Shown here in pieces: positions 7,638-14,609 of a stretch of 15,109 nt of DNA. Where the stretch lies: NCBI GenBank assembly GCA_036557185.1, contig DATBHZ010000140.1:1-15109 (forward strand). Direction: 5' to 3'. The notes below the pieces were generated by a model. It saw only the letters and a list, made by a program, of their open reading frames with translations, had not been told where the DNA came from and ran no database searches. How positions within the stretch are numbered: the stretch's first letter is position 1; each line of letters begins with the position of its first letter. Source of the DNA: DATBHZ01 sp036557185 (GTDB lineage Bacteria; Actinomycetota; Acidimicrobiia; IMCC26256; JAENVU01). The translations under genes were made by a program, and so were the position numbers.

Positions 7638-8488
7638 CGGGAGTCCCGGTTCCAGAACGTCGGGCCGATCGGCTCGTCGAAGTCGCTCTGCGCGATCACG
7701 TAACCCTGGGCGTCGATCGCTATGGGGAGCTGCGGCAGAGCGCGCGCAGCAGGACCGAGCACGGGATTGCCCCCGGTGAGGACGTCGAAGCTCGACTGGT
7801 GACACGGGCACAGCAAGGTGTTCTTGCGCGCCTCGTACAGGCCGACCGGGCAGCCGGCGTGGGTGCAGACCTTCGAGTAGGCGATCAGCCCGTTCGGAGC
7901 CCATCCGCGGCGCCCGGCGGGGAGCCGGAGCTGGTCCGGGTCCACCCGCACCAGCACCACCTGCCCGTCCGCCGAGTCGGGATGTCCGTCGGGGAACACG
8001 GTCACGAGGCCCCCGGTCGGCACGCTCGCCGCGAGGACCGGTCGTCCCGCGTCGGTGATGGCCCGGCTCCCCGCGCGCCACGGCGTATGGAAGAGCGAAC
8101 CCCCGGGCGCGGGGCCGAGCGAGCGGATCGGGAAGAGGAACGCGACGGTGAGGGCACCCAACGCGCCGGTCAGGCCCCCGACGATCAGCCGCCGGCGGGT
8201 GAGGACGCCGCCACGTTCGATATCCGCCTCGAGGGCCTCCTCCTCGACGGGGCCGGCCCCGAGCTCTTCGCGTTCCTCTTCGAACGGGCCGTGGGGAAGG
8301 AACCGGTGCGCCCACGCGATGAGTCCCACACCGAGCCCGAGCAGCGCGATGCCGAGGAGCACTCCCTCGAGCTGAGGCTGACCGCCGAGGGCATAGGTGA
8401 TCGCGAGCCCGATGCCGCCGAGCGTCGACGCGGTGAAGCAGCCGACGATCACCCATTCAGCCGCGAGTCCCGCCGGCCGACGGCTCAC
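7634..8488 (-). CDS. qcrA: Rieske iron-sulfur subunit of the cytochrome bc complex
   Basis: This 284-residue protein has two N-terminal helices (about 12-33 and 42-60), an acidic linker, then a third helix after RRR (98-100), giving the three-helix anchor typical of actinobacterial QcrA. The Rieske cluster motifs are CTHAGC (208-213) and CPCH (227-230). Ligands are C208, H210, C227 and H230, with C213 and C229 forming the disulfide. It takes one electron from quinol at the Qo site and passes it to QcrC. GTG 8488 is chosen because it overlaps the qcrC stop (GTGA), as at the neighbouring junctions; TTG 8506 would add six residues. Its stop overlaps ctaC rather than the qcrB that usually follows. 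Confidence 0.94.
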   Translation of the reverse strand: MSRRPAGLAAEWVIVGCFTASTLGGIGLAITYALGGQPQLEGVLLGIALLGLGVGLIAWAHRFLPHGPFEEEREELGAGPVEEEALEADIERGGVLTRRRLIVGGLTGALGALTVAFLFPIRSLGPAPGGSLFHTPWRAGSRAITDAGRPVLAASVPTGGLVTVFPDGHPDSADGQVVLVRVDPDQLRLPAGRRGWAPNGLIAYSKVCTHAGCPVGLYEARKNTLLCPCHQSSFDVLTGGNPVLGPAARALPQLPIAIDAQGYVIAQSDFDEPIGPTFWNRDSR

Positions 8489-9249
8489 GTGCGCGTCCCG
8501 ATCCAACGGACCGCGAGGAGGAGGGCTCCGAGAGCGACGAAGACGGCGACCGCACCCTCGGCGAGCGGACCGAGATGCCAGAGCGGAGTGCCGCCGTGGT
8601 CGTCGGGATGATCGAGATAGCGGACGTAGCGCACGATGGAGTTGAGCTGGTGCTCGTCGAACACTGCGCTGCCGAACGCCGGCATGTTCCCGGGACCGGT
8701 CCGAATGGCTTCCGCGATCTGTTGGGCGTCCGCTTCGTGCGTCGAGGGTGCCGCCCGATCAACCAGCGCGCCGCCGGTGCCGGCCCACGAATGGCACGCC
8801 GCGCAGTTCAACCGGAAGAGGTCGCCGCCCTCCGAGAGATCGCCGCGTGCCGGATCGACCTGCGGTATCGGCGGCCCGTGCCCACCGGCGAGCGCGGCCA
8901 CGTACTCGACGAGCTCGCGGATCGTGGCGGGCGAATACTTCGGCGTCCCGCGTTCGGGCGTTTGCGTCGGGTTGGTCGTCGGGAGGGGCATCCGGCCCGT
9001 CGAGAGCTCGTAGTCGATCAGCGCGCGACCCACGCCGTGCAGATCGGGGGCAAGGTCCGTGCCGCGCGCATCGGCGCCGTGGCAGGTCGCGCAGTCACGA
9101 GCGAAGAGATGTGCCACGGGCGGCGCTGGTGGAGGCGCGTCGGCCGCGCTCGAGGACACGGCTTCGGGATCGCAGACGACAACAAGGAATGCGAGGAGCG
9201 CAAGGGCGGAGGTCATCACGAGGCCCACCTGCAAGCGCACCCGGCTCAT
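8485..9249 (-). CDS. qcrC: diheme cytochrome c subunit of the cytochrome bc complex
   Basis: This 254-residue protein has a hydrophobic N-terminal segment (about 6-26) ending in Cys26, a signal or possible lipoprotein anchor. Two class I cytochrome c domains follow, with heme sites CATCH (53-57) and CAACH (149-153) and likely axial Met residues at 87 (GRMP) and 189 (NMPAF). A C-terminal membrane helix spans about 230-249. This layout is the cytochrome cc subunit of actinobacterial bc complexes, which replaces cytochrome c1 and hands electrons directly to the oxidase. ATG 9249 has a GGTGGGAG ribosome site a few bases upstream. It is the first gene of the respiratory operon; its stop overlaps qcrA. 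Confidence 0.93.
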   Translation of the reverse strand: MSRVRLQVGLVMTSALALLAFLVVVCDPEAVSSSAADAPPPAPPVAHLFARDCATCHGADARGTDLAPDLHGVGRALIDYELSTGRMPLPTTNPTQTPERGTPKYSPATIRELVEYVAALAGGHGPPIPQVDPARGDLSEGGDLFRLNCAACHSWAGTGGALVDRAAPSTHEADAQQIAEAIRTGPGNMPAFGSAVFDEHQLNSIVRYVRYLDHPDDHGGTPLWHLGPLAEGAVAVFVALGALLLAVRWIGTRT

Positions 9250-9476
9250 TCAGCTCCCACCGTGAACGGCGACCGCATCCACATACCCCGTTCCGGGGCC
9301 GCGCAATCCCGCACGGCGGCGGCGCCATACCGGCCGCTCCGCCGGGCCGGTCGTTGCTCGGATGTGGCGCCCGAAGGGCCTCCTACGCAAGCGCTCGATG
9401 GGTTAGCTCGCGTTTACCCGGGCAGCCCGTTCGCATCCCGTGACCTCGGGCGCTGCGCGCGGAGCGTGGACGCCGC
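9250..9476 (-). promoter_or_regulatory. leader and presumed promoter region of the qcr-cta operon
   Basis: This 227-bp gap separates the SnoaL-like gene from qcrC on the same strand and should hold the operon promoter. No ORF with convincing coding character was found. Read toward qcrC, TTGCGC (9301-9306) and TATGTG (9280-9285) lie 15 bp apart, a poor promoter-like pair. Three small perfect inverted repeats lie at 9286-9298, 9329-9351 and 9369-9379. The ribosome site GGGAG is just before the ATG at 9249. Confidence 0.4.
9329..9351. repeat. 7-bp inverted repeat (hairpin) upstream of qcrC
   Basis: ACCGGCC (9329-9335) and GGCCGGT (9345-9351) are perfect complements around a 9-nt loop. The hairpin could end transcription from the upstream SnoaL-like gene, fold in the operon leader, or serve as an operator. 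No T-run follows on the minus strand, so a classical terminator is unlikely. Confidence 0.3.
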
Positions 9477-9980
9477 CTAGGTCGCGCCGGGCGTGGTGCT
9501 GATCGAAGTGTTCTGTGCAGCGCAGACCCACCAGCAGTCACCTCGCTTCACGAGCACATAGAGCGCGAGCTCGGAGAACGCCGCGCTCGCGTCGTCATCC
9601 GCGGGCAGCGCGCGACCGTCGGCATCGAGTGCCGTTCGACGCACTTGGGCGAGCGCGACCCCCGGGGCCGGTGCGACGCACTCCACGATCTCGAAGCGTG
9701 ACGACGCGCCCCCCACGGCCTTGCGCTTCAGCTCCTTGTGGATCTGATGGAGCCGGTCGTAGCCGCGGACGCTCGCACCGAACGGACTTCCCCACAGCAC
9801 GTCGACAGCCAGCCGGCGATCCGCGATCGCCGCGTCGTGACTGTCCCAGCCCATCTGCAGATCATGGACGAGAAGCTCTGCGGCCTGCCGCGCCTCACGC
9901 GCATGCTCATCGCCGAGATCGACTGTCGGTCGGGCCTGACCGTGACACGAGGGGTCGACCCGGTGCGCGCGTCGATTCAT
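9477..9980 (-). CDS. SnoaL/NTF2-like protein (SgcJ/EcaC-type)
   Basis: This protein of up to 167 residues has an NTF2-like pattern: an N-terminal helix with WDSHDAAIADRRLAVDVLWG (45-64), RGYDRLHQIHKEL (72-84), a strand set, and a closing CWWVCAAQNT (149-158). The DVLWG and AAQNT motifs are typical of the SgcJ/EcaC/DUF4440 group, small cone-shaped proteins that bind or modify diverse small molecules. No substrate can be assigned. The start is uncertain: the first 20 or so residues (RRAHRVDPSC...) look unlike a structured domain, so translation may begin later. The gene is upstream of, and co-directional with, the respiratory operon, but the 227-bp gap argues against tight coupling. Confidence 0.7.
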   Translation of the reverse strand: MNRRAHRVDPSCHGQARPTVDLGDEHAREARQAAELLVHDLQMGWDSHDAAIADRRLAVDVLWGSPFGASVRGYDRLHQIHKELKRKAVGGASSRFEIVECVAPAPGVALAQVRRTALDADGRALPADDDASAAFSELALYVLVKRGDCWWVCAAQNTSISTTPGAT

Positions 9981-10130
9981 CCGGTACCGGTTACCCAGCT
10001 CGCGTGCCCGGCGAACACATGCTGCACTGCTCGCGATTCGACGCGGTCGCGGAGGCGGAAGGCGGTTCAGGGCGATGAGTCGGCGGGTACCTGTGTGGAC
10101 GAACCCTCACAACCTCGTAGGGAGGACGTC
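9981..10130. promoter_or_regulatory. divergent intergenic region
   Basis: This 150-bp segment lies between the leftward SnoaL-like gene and the rightward DUF6131-like gene and presumably carries promoters for both. I saw no clear -35/-10 pair or long repeat. The only firm signal is a GGAGG ribosome site at 10121-10125 for the rightward gene. Confidence 0.4.
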
Positions 10131-10280
10131 ATGCTCATCCTCGGCGTGATCCTGCTCGTCATCGGCTTCCTGCTGGGTATCCCGGTGCTCTGGACGATCG
10201 GGATCATCCTCGCCGTTATCGGCGCAATTCTGTGGGTGGCCGAAGGTGCCGGCGCAGCTTGGGGCCGGCGCTGGTACTGA
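10131..10280 (+). CDS. small membrane protein, DUF6131-like
   Basis: This 49-residue protein consists of two short hydrophobic helices (about 2-15 and 19-36) joined by GIP, then a small tail ending in GRRWY. The composition and the motif LLGIPVLWTIGIIL match small actinobacterial membrane proteins of the DUF6131 type, whose function is unknown. A strong ribosome site, GGAGG at 10121-10125, sits 5 nt before the ATG, which makes this start much better than the longer open frame that begins at 9738. It stands alone between divergent and convergent neighbours. Confidence 0.8.
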   Translation: MLILGVILLVIGFLLGIPVLWTIGIILAVIGAILWVAEGAGAAWGRRWY

Positions 10281-10290
10281 GCGAATCTCG

Positions 10291-10326
10291 GGGTGGGCGG
10301 CCGGCAAGACGCCGGACCGCCCATCC
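10291..10326. terminator. strong hairpin between convergent genes, likely bidirectional terminator
   Basis: GGGCGGCCGGC (10295-10305) pairs with GCCGG-A-CCGCCC (10311-10322) around an AAGAC loop, with one bulged A. Outer pairs extend the stem to 10291-10326 with one G-U wobble. It lies between the stops of the small membrane gene (+) and the 438-residue gene (-). There is no U-tract on either strand, so it would be a non-canonical GC-rich terminator. Confidence 0.55.
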
Positions 10327-10346
10327 GCGAGGTCGGCGTCAGGAGG

Positions 10347-11663
10347 TCAGGCGATCCCGTTGACCGGGCTCGTCGCCATCATCTGCCGTGCGGCCACGAC
10401 CTCGTCGAGCTTCGGCGGATCCGGCGCGAGCGGTCCGCCGGAGACCGGGATCATCCATACGTGCATCATCGGCGCCGTCGCGAGGTTGACGCCGCCGGAG
10501 CAGTTGCCGGCGTCGTTGCGTCCGATAACGGTCCCGCCGTTGAAGCAGAGGTCCGTGTGGACATGCCATTGCGTGAGGCATCCGCCGGGCTGCGGCGGGT
10601 TGCCCGCGGTCGTCCTCGGCATCAGATACATCGCGGCCGAGAGGACCGCGCCACGCGCGGTGTTGACGTAGACGAGCACCGGGATCTGTGTCGGATCGAG
10701 CGTCGGGTGCTGCCGGTAGATCGACGGATTGATGTAGTGCACGATTTTCTTGCCCGACGGTGTGACCGGCACGTAGCCGGCCGCCTTCGCGGCCGCGAGG
10801 CTGCGGTAGGGCGCGACCGCGGTGGCGGTCTGATCGACGAGCTGCACAGCGGCCCGTTGCTCGGCAGCGCTCGGCTGCGCGGTGCAGTCACCTGTGGCCA
10901 TCCGCATTCCCGGCCCCATGTTCGACATGTTGTCGGGCCACGCGATCGCGCCCGCCGGCGAAGTCGTCGTCAAGGAGAGCGGATGCTCCGCGGAGCCGGA
11001 ACCCGTCATGCCCGCCATGCCGCGAGTGCTCGTACTTGCAGCGTCACCGTCCGGCGACGTCGGTGAAGCCGCGGCCACGGCGCTCATGCCGACGACTGCG
11101 AGCACGACGGCCGCGCCCGTGACGACGATCCATCGCGGCCCGCGGGTCCGAGACCGCTCTGCGCTACTCCAGAGGATTGCCGACACCGCGACGAGTCCTG
11201 CGGCGAGCTCGACGGCGGTGGTCAGGAGACCGACGATGTCAGGGTCCTCGCGCCCGGTGAGCAGGTACCACGCGTAGACGCCGACGGTGCCGAGCAGCAT
11301 CGCGGCGCTCACGGCGGCCCAGTGCCGGCGGCGCAGGAGGATCCAGGCCATCGCGAGCGCGAAGCCGGCAGTGTCGACGATGAACAGCAGCGCCACGTTG
11401 TGGTCGTCCGCCCAGTGCGTGGGCACCAGCGCCGCGTGGACGACCGCCCCGATCAGCGCGCCGAACAGCACCACTCGTGCGGGCGAAGAGAGCTGACCCA
11501 CGCTGCGCCACACGGCTTCCGCCCATCCCACCTCGTGCTTGGCGAGAGCTCGCAACGCGAGGCCCCCGACGACCAGCAGCAGCGGAACCGCGATGAGGGC
11601 GATGAGCCCGGGGAAGTGTTCTCCCGGCACGGACAGGATCCCGCCGGAACCGCTCATCTGCAT
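10347..11663 (-). CDS. multi-helix membrane protein with Met-rich linker and Cys/His-rich C-terminal domain
   Basis: This 438-residue protein has six predicted helices (about 19-40, 63-80, 88-110, 115-135, 143-165 and 178-198). A flexible linker rich in Met and Gly follows (about 213-256, with GMAGM and NMSNMGPGMRM), then an extracytoplasmic domain (about 260-405). That domain has C260, C362, C373, C388, H309, H319, an HVH pair at 367/369 and MMHVWM at 399-404. Met-rich linkers and HxH sites are common in copper-handling proteins, but I do not recognise the family and no function is assigned. ATG 11663 is chosen over TTG 11696 because GAGGAG (plus-strand 11672-11677) lies 8 nt upstream. It is transcribed divergently from the P-type ATPase. 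Confidence 0.8.
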   Translation of the reverse strand: MQMSGSGGILSVPGEHFPGLIALIAVPLLLVVGGLALRALAKHEVGWAEAVWRSVGQLSSPARVVLFGALIGAVVHAALVPTHWADDHNVALLFIVDTAGFALAMAWILLRRRHWAAVSAAMLLGTVGVYAWYLLTGREDPDIVGLLTTAVELAAGLVAVSAILWSSAERSRTRGPRWIVVTGAAVVLAVVGMSAVAAASPTSPDGDAASTSTRGMAGMTGSGSAEHPLSLTTTSPAGAIAWPDNMSNMGPGMRMATGDCTAQPSAAEQRAAVQLVDQTATAVAPYRSLAAAKAAGYVPVTPSGKKIVHYINPSIYRQHPTLDPTQIPVLVYVNTARGAVLSAAMYLMPRTTAGNPPQPGGCLTQWHVHTDLCFNGGTVIGRNDAGNCSGGVNLATAPMMHVWMIPVSGGPLAPDPPKLDEVVAARQMMATSPVNGIA

Positions 11664-11824
11664 TGCGTGCGCTCCTCGATCTCGACTGCTCTGCAACGTA
11701 ACCAGCGATTGTGAAGGATCGATGTGAGCGACACGAAGGGCACGTGAGCGCTCGGCGCAACGAGAGTGGAGTACCTCGCAGCACCGCGCTGCACCGGGCT
11801 AGCTTGCGCACCGGTGCCGACTCC
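11664..11824. promoter_or_regulatory. divergent promoter region between membrane protein and P-type ATPase
   Basis: This 161-bp gap should hold promoters for both genes. Near the ATPase start, two 10-bp units differing by one base (11781-11790 and 11791-11800, both starting GCACCG) are followed by a 10-bp palindrome GCACCGGTGC at 11808-11817 that contains the same hexamer. These could be an operator. No clear -35/-10 boxes or ATPase ribosome site were found. The ATPase frame is open back to a GTG at 11711, so part of this region could be coding. Confidence 0.4.
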
Positions 11825-14608
11825 ATGACCGAGACCGAGCAAACGAACACCGCAGCAACACCCGAATCGCCTGCGTACGCATTGGAGGCTTCGCAGGTCG
11901 CGGCGTCATTTGGGACGGATGTCACGTCCGGGCTGAGCGCGGCCGAGGCTGCGAGCCGCTTGGCGGAGCTCGGATCGAACGAGATCACCAGCGAGAAGCC
12001 GCCGTCGGTCTGGGCCGTCGCCGCCGGGCAGCTGCGCGATCCGATGAACCTCATGCTGGTCGCGGTCGCCGTGGTGAGCTTCGCCATCGGTGAGGTGTCC
12101 ACCGGCATCATCGTGGCGCTGCTGATCCTCTTGAACGTCGTGCTCGGGTCACGTCAAGAGCTGAAGGCACGTGCGAGCGTGACTGCGCTGTCGAACCTGC
12201 AAGTGCCCCACGCGAAGGTGGTCCGGGACGGCGCCGTCGCCCTGGTGCCTGCGGTCGATCTCGTTCCCGGTGACGTCGTGCAGCTGGAGGCCGGTGACGT
12301 CGTTCCGGCGGACGGTCGGATCATCCGCTCGGCGACGCTCGAGGCGCAGGAGGCCGCGCTCACCGGCGAGAGCGCGCCGATCGGCAAGGACGCCGGCGTG
12401 CTCCCGACCGCGGACGTCGCGCTCGGCGACAGGTCGAACATGCTGTTCCAGAACACGTCCGTCACGCGCGGGACCGGCTCGATCGTGGTCACCGCGACCG
12501 GGATGCGGACGCAGATGGGGCGGATCGCGACGATGCTCACGTCGGTGACGCGCACGCGGTCGCCGTTGCAGAGGGAGCTCGACTCGCTGACGAAGGTCCT
12601 GGGCATCATCGCCTGGACGGCGGTCGCCTTCATCTTCGTCGTCGGCCTCGCCCGCGGCATGGACGCGCAGGAGCTCTTCCTGCTCGGCACCGCGATGGCG
12701 ATCTCCGCCATCCCGACGGGACTTCCCGCGTTCGTCTCCGGCCTCTTGTCAATGGGTGCGAAGCAGCTCGCGGACGCCAAGGCGATCGTGAAGAACCTGA
12801 CGGACGTCGAGACCTTGGGCGCGACGAGCGTGATCAACACCGACAAGACCGGCACGCTCACGATGAACCAGATGATGGTGTCGGTCGTCTATGCGAACGG
12901 CTCGTGGTTCACGGTGGAGGGCGAGGGATACCGGAAGACGGGCGCCATCAGGGCGGCGGCCGGTGTGCCGATGCCCGACTTCACGAACCTCGCTCTCGGC
13001 ATGGCCCTCGACAGCGACGCGACCGTCAGCGACGACGGCAGTGTTGTCGGCGATCCGACGGAAGCCGCGCTCGTCGTGCTGTCGGCCAAGCTCGCTGTCG
13101 ACGCCGAGGAGACGCGTCGCGCGTATCCTCGCCTGGCCGAGGTCCCGTTCGACTCGAACTACAAGTTCATGGCCACGTTCCATCGAGCGACCCTCGCCGG
13201 CAAGGAACGGGTCGTGGAGCTGGTGAAGGGCGGCCCGGACGTCGTGCTCGCACGGTGTGGGCGTGCCGGAGGGCCGCTGAGCGACGACCAGATCCCCATC
13301 GATCAGGCGAGATCCGACATCGACGCGGCGAACGCGCGCATGGGGGAGCAGGGGCTGCGCGTCCTCGCCTTCGCAGCGCGCTTCGTGGACGACGGAGAGC
13401 TCGACACCATGAACACCGATCCGATGTCCCTCACGCAGGACCTCGGCTTCGTAGGTCTCGTCGGCATCATCGATCCGCTGCGAGCCGAAGCGAAGAGCGC
13501 CGTCCACACCGCCCTCGGCGCTGGGATCGACGTGCGCATGATCACGGGCGACCACGCGGTCACCGCGAAGGCGATCGGCGAGGAGCTGGGGCTCGGGCCG
13601 GGAGCGATCAGCGGCAGCGAGCTCCAGGCGCTGTCCGACGAAGAGCTCGCGGCGCAACTGCCCGAGCTGCACGTCTTCGGCCGCGTGACGCCCGAGGACA
13701 AGCTGCGCCTCGCTCGTGTGATGCAGGAACGGGGGCTGATCGTGGCCATGACCGGGGATGCCGTCAACGACGCTGCCGCGCTGAAACAGGCCGACATCGG
13801 CGTCGCCATGGGCTCGGGGAGCGAGGTGACCAAGCAGGCCGGGCGGATGATCCTCACCGACGACAACTTCGGAACGCTCGTGAACGCCGTGGAGATCGGC
13901 CGCCGGGTCTACGAGAAGATCGTCTCGTACGTCCGTTACCAGATGACCCAGCTGCTGTCGTTCGTGATCTTGTTCGTGGCCGCCACGATCTTCAACGCGA
14001 ACGAAGGCGTCGCACTCACGCCGCTCATGATCCTCTACCTGCTGGTGTTCGTCACGGTGCCGGGTGTCGTGGTCATCGCGCTCGATCCGGGGGACCCCGA
14101 CGTCATGCATCGCCCGCCGCGAGACCCGAACCTGCCGATCGCGAACCGCGCTGCCGTGACGCTCTGGGTCATCTACGGTGCCGTGCTCGCAGCCGCCGCG
14201 TTCGTCGCTCTGGTCGCCGGGCCCGACTCTCCCAGCACGAGCCATCCGTCGGCATCACTGACGATGACGTTCGTCGTGATGGGCCTCGGCACCATCTTCA
14301 ACGCGTTGACCAACCGCCGAGACCCTGCAAGCGGGCTCACGCCGCCGATCCTCACGGCGCTCGGCGTCTCGCTGGTCCCGGTCGCGACCATCTTCCTCGC
14401 CACCCAGCTCCCGAGCCTCCAAGACGGATTGTTGACGCAACGCCTGACCGGCCCGCAATGGATCGTGGCGATCGCGCTCGCGCTGGCGCTCCCCGTCGTG
14501 ATCGAGCTCGGGAAGCTGTTCCGCCGGCAACGCTCGCCGGAGCTCACGACGCTCGGTGTCGAGCGCGCCGTCGGTCCTGCGCGAGCGAGCAGCGAGAAGG
14601 TGTCATGA
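11825..14608 (+). CDS. P2-like cation-transport P-type ATPase, substrate unclear
   Basis: This 927-residue protein has the full P-type plan: N-terminal cation-ATPase domain (about 18-60), M1-M2, actuator domain with TGES (180-183), M3-M4, phosphorylation site DKTGT with D340, nucleotide-binding domain with KGG (468-470), MITGDH (572-577), hinge TGDAVND (643-649), then M5-M10. Overall it resembles SERCA/PMR1-type pumps. However, M4 reads PTGLP (297-301) instead of PEGLP, M5 reads RYQMTQLLSF (704-713) without the usual Asn and Glu, and M6 (731-750) lacks the NxxTD motif. The usual Ca2+ ligands are therefore absent and the ion cannot be predicted. ATG 11825 is chosen because the conserved N-domain begins shortly after it; no clear ribosome site is visible and an in-frame GTG lies at 11711. 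A PPK2 gene follows after one base. Confidence 0.9.
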   Translation: MTETEQTNTAATPESPAYALEASQVAASFGTDVTSGLSAAEAASRLAELGSNEITSEKPPSVWAVAAGQLRDPMNLMLVAVAVVSFAIGEVSTGIIVALLILLNVVLGSRQELKARASVTALSNLQVPHAKVVRDGAVALVPAVDLVPGDVVQLEAGDVVPADGRIIRSATLEAQEAALTGESAPIGKDAGVLPTADVALGDRSNMLFQNTSVTRGTGSIVVTATGMRTQMGRIATMLTSVTRTRSPLQRELDSLTKVLGIIAWTAVAFIFVVGLARGMDAQELFLLGTAMAISAIPTGLPAFVSGLLSMGAKQLADAKAIVKNLTDVETLGATSVINTDKTGTLTMNQMMVSVVYANGSWFTVEGEGYRKTGAIRAAAGVPMPDFTNLALGMALDSDATVSDDGSVVGDPTEAALVVLSAKLAVDAEETRRAYPRLAEVPFDSNYKFMATFHRATLAGKERVVELVKGGPDVVLARCGRAGGPLSDDQIPIDQARSDIDAANARMGEQGLRVLAFAARFVDDGELDTMNTDPMSLTQDLGFVGLVGIIDPLRAEAKSAVHTALGAGIDVRMITGDHAVTAKAIGEELGLGPGAISGSELQALSDEELAAQLPELHVFGRVTPEDKLRLARVMQERGLIVAMTGDAVNDAAALKQADIGVAMGSGSEVTKQAGRMILTDDNFGTLVNAVEIGRRVYEKIVSYVRYQMTQLLSFVILFVAATIFNANEGVALTPLMILYLLVFVTVPGVVVIALDPGDPDVMHRPPRDPNLPIANRAAVTLWVIYGAVLAAAAFVALVAGPDSPSTSHPSASLTMTFVVMGLGTIFNALTNRRDPASGLTPPILTALGVSLVPVATIFLATQLPSLQDGLLTQRLTGPQWIVAIALALALPVVIELGKLFRRQRSPELTTLGVERAVGPARASSEKVS

Positions 14609-14609
14609 C

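Noticed and set aside
6651..8456. A 601-codon open frame that would fuse extra N-terminal sequence to CtaC
   Set aside because: The first 272 codons overlap qcrA in another frame. The lipoprotein signal and the ATGA overlap place the true ctaC start at 7637.
9396..9430. A GGTTAGCTCG stretch that recalls a tRNA D-arm
   Set aside because: No acceptor stem, anticodon arm or T-loop sequence could be placed around it on either strand.
11711..11824. A 38-codon N-terminal extension of the ATPase from GTG 11711
   Set aside because: The residues are Arg/Glu-rich and unlike a P-type ATPase N terminus, and the stretch lies in the divergent promoter region. Kept only as an alternative start.
12749..14245. 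A 498-codon open frame on the minus strand within the P-type ATPase
   Set aside because: It is charged and low in complexity, has no recognisable motif, and lies opposite the conserved ATPase catalytic domains.
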